Assembly: GCA_945937975.1 (NCBI GenBank)
Contig: CAMEUD010000047.1
Span: 1-8,809 of the forward strand
Direction of reading: 5' to 3'
DNA from: an uncultured Clostridia bacterium
GTDB taxonomy: Bacteria; Bacillota; Clostridia; Christensenellales; UBA1242
DNA length: 8,809 bases
Each line of letters starts with the position of its first letter. Position 1 is the stretch's first letter. The translations under genes were made by a program, and so were the position numbers. Of this stretch, positions 5,806-8,809 are shown piece after piece. Below the pieces are notes generated by a model. That model was not told where the DNA came from, made no database searches, and saw nothing but the letters and a program-made list of their open reading frames with translations.

Positions 5806-7101
5806 TTAGTCTTTATTTGAATCTGAATCGCTATCTTTTGCTTTAAGTTCATCAATTTTTGCTTGACATTCAGCAATATCTGCTTTGATTGCATTTGTGT
5901 TTTCAGTTAAGATATTGTAAGAATTTTCAAGTATTGGATATCTTTCTTGGTTTTCTTTCAAAACTTCTTCACAGTGTTCAACACTAACTTTAAGTCCGTC
6001 AAGTAAATCAAGGTCTTCAGCAAGTTTCTTTGCTTTTTCTTCATCAATATCACCGATGTTGTTTACTCCGTAAAGAACAACTTTTTGTTTTGCAACAAGA
6101 GCTTCTCTTCTTCTAAGTTTTTTCTTATCTTTTTCCAAACTCTTTTTAACTCTTGCAAGTGGGAGATATTCTTTCTTTACATCTTTAAGTTGTTTTTCAT
6201 TGATTTTTAATCTTTGAGTTAATGTTTCAAGTCTTTGTTCATATTCTTCAAGTGTTAAGTTTGCTTCACTTGGTTCATTAACTGGAGCATTAGCCAATTC
6301 TTCTGCTTGTTTTTTAAGTTGTTCAACTTCAGCATCTTTGCTGTCAAGTTCGTTTTGCTTGCTATCAAGTTCTGCTTGTTTGTTTGCGAGCATTTCTTCA
6401 AGTTCTTTTATTTTTGCTTCATGTTCACTTGTTTTATCTTCAACAGGTTCTTCAATTTTTTCTTCTTCTTCGATTGGTTCAGCAACTTCTTCAGTTGTTT
6501 CTTCTATTGCTGGTTCTTCAACAGCAGGCTGTTCAACTTCTTCTTTTGTTTCTTCAGTATTTTCTTCTTTTACTGGCTCTTCTTTTGGTTCTTCAACAAC
6601 TTCTTCTTCATCATCATCAAAGAAAATATCGTCAAGATTGATGTCATCATCATCTTCTTCTGTTTCTTCAGCTGGTTCTTCCTTCTTTTCTTCTTCTACT
6701 GGTTGTTCTTTTTCTTCTTCAGCCTTTTTCTTGTCTTCTTCAAATTTTAATTTTTCTTGACGGAGAGCTTCTTGTTCTTCTTTTAATTTTGCATAAGCTT
6801 CATCAAGTTCTTGTGATCTACCATTAAGTCTTTCTTCTTCCTCTTGAGCTTTTTTGAGATCAACTTCTTCATAACCAACTTGTTTTACTGGTTCTTGCAT
6901 AACAACTGGTTGTTGTTGATATGTAATTTGTTGTGGTTGATCATAATATGTAGGTTGTTGTGGTACATTATTATTTTGATTATTGTTCTTTGAACTTGAA
7001 TCAAGAGCACTTAAAAGTAAATTTCCCAAGAATACTACAACAAAGCCTCCAACTACGATGATACCAATGACTGCTAAAACATTCAATAATACCTCTAACA
7101 T
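5806..7101 (-). CDS. Membrane-anchored acidic coiled-coil protein of unknown function
   Basis: A 431 aa protein of no family I can name. In order: an N-terminal hydrophobic segment (about 3-33, no cleavage site apparent); an Asn/Gln/Pro-rich linker (about 37-71); a heptad-like coiled coil (about 77-132); a disordered Glu/Pro/Val region of EEP/EEV units (about 133-222) containing the motif INLDDIFF between Asp runs (about 154-161); a second coiled coil (226-272, with repeated ELDSK); a mixed, probably folded, helical domain (about 280-418); and a DSDSDS tail. The order anchor-linker-coil recalls EzrA- or ZipA-like scaffolds, but I see no motif that proves such a role. The frame is open to a GTG at 7138-7140, but the ATG at 7099-7101 has AGGAAGGA 7 nt upstream and is chosen. 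Its promoter and terminator are both strong and codon use is less AT-biased than the neighbours, suggesting high expression. It is a single-gene unit. Confidence 0.88.
   Translation of the reverse strand: MLEVLLNVLAVIGIIVVGGFVVVFLGNLLLSALDSSSKNNNQNNNVPQQPTYYDQPQQITYQQQPVVMQEPVKQVGYEEVDLKKAQEEEERLNGRSQELDEAYAKLKEEQEALRQEKLKFEEDKKKAEEEKEQPVEEEKKEEPAEETEEDDDDINLDDIFFDDDEEEVVEEPKEEPVKEENTEETKEEVEQPAVEEPAIEETTEEVAEPIEEEEKIEEPVEDKTSEHEAKIKELEEMLANKQAELDSKQNELDSKDAEVEQLKKQAEELANAPVNEPSEANLTLEEYEQRLETLTQRLKINEKQLKDVKKEYLPLARVKKSLEKDKKKLRRREALVAKQKVVLYGVNNIGDIDEEKAKKLAEDLDLLDGLKVSVEHCEEVLKENQERYPILENSYNILTENTNAIKADIAECQAKIDELKAKDSDSDSNKD
6430..6740. repeat. Low-complexity triplet-rich DNA encoding the acidic region
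   Basis: The - strand reads as imperfect GAA/GAT triplet repeats (TTC/ATC on +), with runs such as four consecutive GAT near 6650. It encodes the Glu/Asp-rich segment of the coiled-coil protein. All three + strand frames stay open here for this reason; they are composition artefacts. Confidence 0.7.
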
Positions 7102-7108
7102 TTTTAAA

Positions 7109-7116
7109 TCCTTCCT
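7109..7116 (-). promoter_or_regulatory. Shine-Dalgarno site that fixes the start of the coiled-coil protein
   Basis: AGGAAGGA on the - strand lies 7 nt before the ATG at 7099-7101. It would fall inside the reading frame if the upstream GTG at 7140 were used, so it argues for the ATG. Confidence 0.85.
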
Positions 7117-7157
7117 TTTTTTATTATGTGCTTTCTGCACTATTTTTTAACAACGAT

Positions 7158-7185
7158 ATTATATCATAAAATAATTTATAGTCAA
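7158..7185 (-). promoter_or_regulatory. Strong sigma-A promoter of the coiled-coil protein gene
   Basis: On the - strand TTGACT (7180-7185), a 16-nt spacer and TATAAT (7158-7163) are present, with TGA directly before the -10, making an extended -10 (TGnTATAAT). This is the closest match to consensus in the window. Initiation near 7151 gives a leader of about 50 nt holding a small GTGC/GCAC hairpin and the Shine-Dalgarno. Confidence 0.85.
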
Positions 7186-7570
7186 TACCAAATTTTGTTA
7201 TTTTATATAAATTTTAACAAAATAACTAAATTTTTAATAAAAAATCAGCTTTTTCGCTTGTTTTTTGTTAGTTTTTAACTATTTTTGCAAAAACTTGATT
7301 TATTTGCTTATTAGTTGACACTATAAATTTTATCATTCAATCTTGCTCACAAACTTTAAAATTATCACTTGCATATAGCTAACAGTTTTTATGTAATTAA
7401 AACTCCATAAAACATAAACTTATATTTCACTACAATCATTTGCAATATATAACACTATATATTATATGTAATTATCAAAAAAACTATTATATTTATATTT
7501 TGTAAAAAATAACTTTTTCAAGAGTACTTTATAAACTACAATTCCCCAAAAACCAAATATAGTAAAAGTA
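7186..7570. other. AT-rich spacer without a recognisable gene
   Basis: About 385 nt with stops in all frames and no ORF with a ribosome site. It holds only weak structure: overlapping inverted repeats at 7193-7226 next to the promoter, and the 12-nt palindrome TTTTTGCAAAAA at 7282-7293. A TTGACA at 7315-7320 (+) has no -10 at usable distance. I see no tRNA-like or GC-rich structured RNA. Confidence 0.6.
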
Positions 7571-7596
7571 ATTAGTTGAATATTAATTCAACTAAT
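7571..7596. terminator. Perfect 11-bp hairpin downstream of mtaB (possible second terminator)
   Basis: ATTAGTTGAAT (7571-7581) pairs exactly with ATTCAACTAAT (7586-7596) around a 4-nt loop. It lies 12 nt beyond the first mtaB hairpin on the - strand, so a tandem backup terminator is possible. The following - strand sequence is only moderately T-rich, so an RNA-stability element is an alternative. Confidence 0.5.
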
Positions 7597-7608
7597 AGGG
7601 TAAAATTA

Positions 7609-7633
7609 AAAGCATATTGATTCAATATGCCTT
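7609..7633 (-). terminator. Intrinsic terminator of mtaB
   Basis: GCATATTG (7612-7619) and CAATATGC (7623-7630) form an 8-bp stem with a 3-nt loop. G-U and A-T pairs extend it at the base in - strand RNA, and TTTTAATTTTA follows. It starts 4 nt after the mtaB stop at 7638-7640. Flanking GGTAAA/TTTACC (7599-7604, 7637-7642) could lengthen the stem and would include the stop codon. Confidence 0.7.
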
Positions 7634-7637
7634 AAAT

Positions 7638-8809
7638 TTACCTTTTTATTAGTTTTGCTATTGCTCCATCTTTGTAAGGTTCTTCAATTTTAACTTCAAC
7701 AAATGAATCAATATCAACATTATCTTTTATATAACATTTTATGTAATTTTCTGTATGTCCAACAAAGTAATCATCAACCTTTTCTTCCACAAGAACAGTT
7801 AATATTTGTTTTTTGCTTTTTTTGATATAAACTTTGTTTAACTTTTCATTTAGTTTTTCAAGTTTTTTCACTCTAGTCTTTTTTATATTACCATCAATTT
7901 GTGGCATTTTTTCTGCAACTGTTCCACTACGAAGTGAATAAGGGAATATATGTATGTTCGCAAACTTAACTTTTTTTGCAAAATTATAAGTCTTTTTAAA
8001 CTCTTTGTCAGTTTCTCCTGGGAACCCTACAATTATATCAGTTGAAATATTTGGATTTTCAAAATTTTTACGAATAAGTTTTACTGTTTTAAGGTAATCT
8101 TTTGTCAAATACTTTCTATTCATTCTTTTTAGAACAGTATCGCAACCACTTTGAAGCGATAAATGAAAATGTGGACACATATTGATTTTTTTGCAAGCGT
8201 CCATAAGTTTTTGGTCTGCGATTCCTTGTTCAAGCGAACTTAATCTAAATCTTATATCTTGATATGGTTCTAGTTTTTCAAGTAAAAATGGTAATGCCTT
8301 TTCGCCATCAATTTTGTAGTCTGAAACATCAATACCTGTTATTATAATTTCTTTGACTTGTTTTGAAAGTTTATCAACTTCATTTAGTATGCTAACAATA
8401 TTTCTTGACCTACTTCTTCCACGAAGATATGGTATTATGCAATAAGAACAAAAGTTATTACAACCATCTTGAATTTTTATATATGCTCTAGTTTTTGTTG
8501 GCATTGCAACATAGGTATCATCATATTCCAAAGGATTTTTATCAATTTTGATACCATTTTCATTAAGAGAATTAACCATTTCTTGCTTGTTTGCAACACC
8601 TTTAACAAATGTTACTCCATCAATATTCTCAAATTGGTTTGCATTTTTTTCACTTGCACAACCACAAATCATTATTCTTGCATTTGGGTTTAATGCCTTA
8701 CATTTTGCAACGGTTTGTCTTGATTTTTTTTCTGCTTCATTTGTTACAGCACAAGTGTTAATAATATACACATCGGCAAATTCTAAATGTGAAAAGACTG
8801 TATGCCCCA
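7638..8809 (-). CDS. mtaB: tRNA t6A37 methylthiotransferase MtaB (N-terminus outside window)
   Basis: This radical-SAM enzyme converts t6A to ms2t6A at position 37 of ANN-decoding tRNAs, using two [4Fe-4S] clusters. The frame is open past the right edge, so the start is not in the window. The GTG at 8769-8771 is internal: the preceding residues FADV continue the family's pre-motif sequence. Counting from that Val as 1, the visible parts are INTCAVTNEAEKKSRQ (Cys7, auxiliary cluster; the pattern distinguishes MtaB from MiaB and RimO), GCAS with Cys38 (auxiliary cluster), the radical-SAM CNNFCSYC (C104, C108, C111), LSLQSGCDTVLKRMNR, a DIIVGFPGETD segment, and a C-terminal TRAM-like domain (about 318-377). 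The first auxiliary-cluster Cys must lie beyond the edge. Hairpin terminators follow the stop. It is separated from the next gene by about 500 nt, so it is not in that gene's operon. Confidence 0.95.
   Translation of the reverse strand, partial: GHTVFSHLEFADVYIINTCAVTNEAEKKSRQTVAKCKALNPNARIMICGCASEKNANQFENIDGVTFVKGVANKQEMVNSLNENGIKIDKNPLEYDDTYVAMPTKTRAYIKIQDGCNNFCSYCIIPYLRGRSRSRNIVSILNEVDKLSKQVKEIIITGIDVSDYKIDGEKALPFLLEKLEPYQDIRFRLSSLEQGIADQKLMDACKKINMCPHFHLSLQSGCDTVLKRMNRKYLTKDYLKTVKLIRKNFENPNISTDIIVGFPGETDKEFKKTYNFAKKVKFANIHIFPYSLRSGTVAEKMPQIDGNIKKTRVKKLEKLNEKLNKVYIKKSKKQILTVLVEEKVDDYFVGHTENYIKCYIKDNVDIDSFVEVKIEEPYKDGAIAKLIKR

Noticed and set aside
6307..6760. Three long overlapping + strand reading frames (Phe-, Ser- and Leu-rich)
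   Set aside because: They are mirror images of the GAA/GAT triplets encoding the acidic region on the - strand. Their products are near homopolymers and no ribosome site precedes them.
7102..7140. N-terminal extension of the coiled-coil protein to the GTG at 7140
   Set aside because: The strong Shine-Dalgarno AGGAAGGA lies inside that extension, correctly spaced for the ATG at 7101, and the extension is basic residues of no apparent meaning.
7315..7340. TTGACA on the + strand as a promoter in the long gap
   Set aside because: There is no TATAAT-like box 15-19 nt downstream and no + strand gene follows it.
7380..7450. A 16-codon - strand micro-ORF in the long gap
   Set aside because: There is no Shine-Dalgarno, no convincing promoter, and its length is expected by chance.

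Overview
The window looks like chromosomal DNA of a very AT-rich bacterium (by eye well under 30% G+C) of Bacillota (Firmicutes) type. Supporting signs are Shine-Dalgarno sites of the AGGA/AAGG kind, sigma-A type promoters, short intergenic gaps, compact operons, hairpin terminators, and a uvrB and mtaB that read like Firmicutes orthologs. TGG encodes Trp and no gene carries in-frame TGA, so the standard code is used, not the Mycoplasma code. An uncultured gut clostridial or RF39-like lineage is a guess. I see no phage, insertion sequence, CRISPR, tRNA or rRNA.

Layout. (1) 3-668, + strand: 3' part of a gene for a protein with a CxxC/CxxC zinc ribbon followed by a DUF2726-type nuclease-fold domain; its start lies left of the window. 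(2) 669-892: a convergent spacer with a bidirectional terminator at 860-891. (3) 893-3594, - strand: a three-gene operon of two small proteins with the same layout (winged-helix-like N-terminus, C-terminal membrane anchor), followed by uvrB. The gaps are 2 and 3 nt, and each downstream Shine-Dalgarno lies in the end of the preceding gene. (4) 3656-5621, - strand: a two-gene operon of a patatin-like hydrolase overlapping by 8 nt a ComEC-type metallo-beta-lactamase-fold protein with a membrane segment at each end. (5) 5806-7101, - strand: a single-gene unit for a membrane-anchored, acidic, coiled-coil protein under the best promoter in the window (TTGACT-16-TGATATAAT). (6) 7102-7637: about 540 nt without a gene, holding that promoter at one end and two hairpins at the other. 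(7) 7638-8809, - strand: mtaB, cut at its 5' end by the window edge.

Functions present are DNA repair (UvrB), tRNA modification (MtaB), probable lipid hydrolysis (patatin), extracytoplasmic phosphodiester or related hydrolysis (metallo-beta-lactamase fold), a probable nuclease-fold protein, and three uncharacterised membrane proteins. The parts most likely to be undescribed are the paired winged-helix/tail-anchor genes in front of uvrB, the doubly anchored metallo-hydrolase coupled to the patatin, and the acidic coiled-coil protein with an embedded hydrophobic motif. None of these amounts to a demonstrated new system; most of the window is ordinary chromosomal housekeeping sequence.
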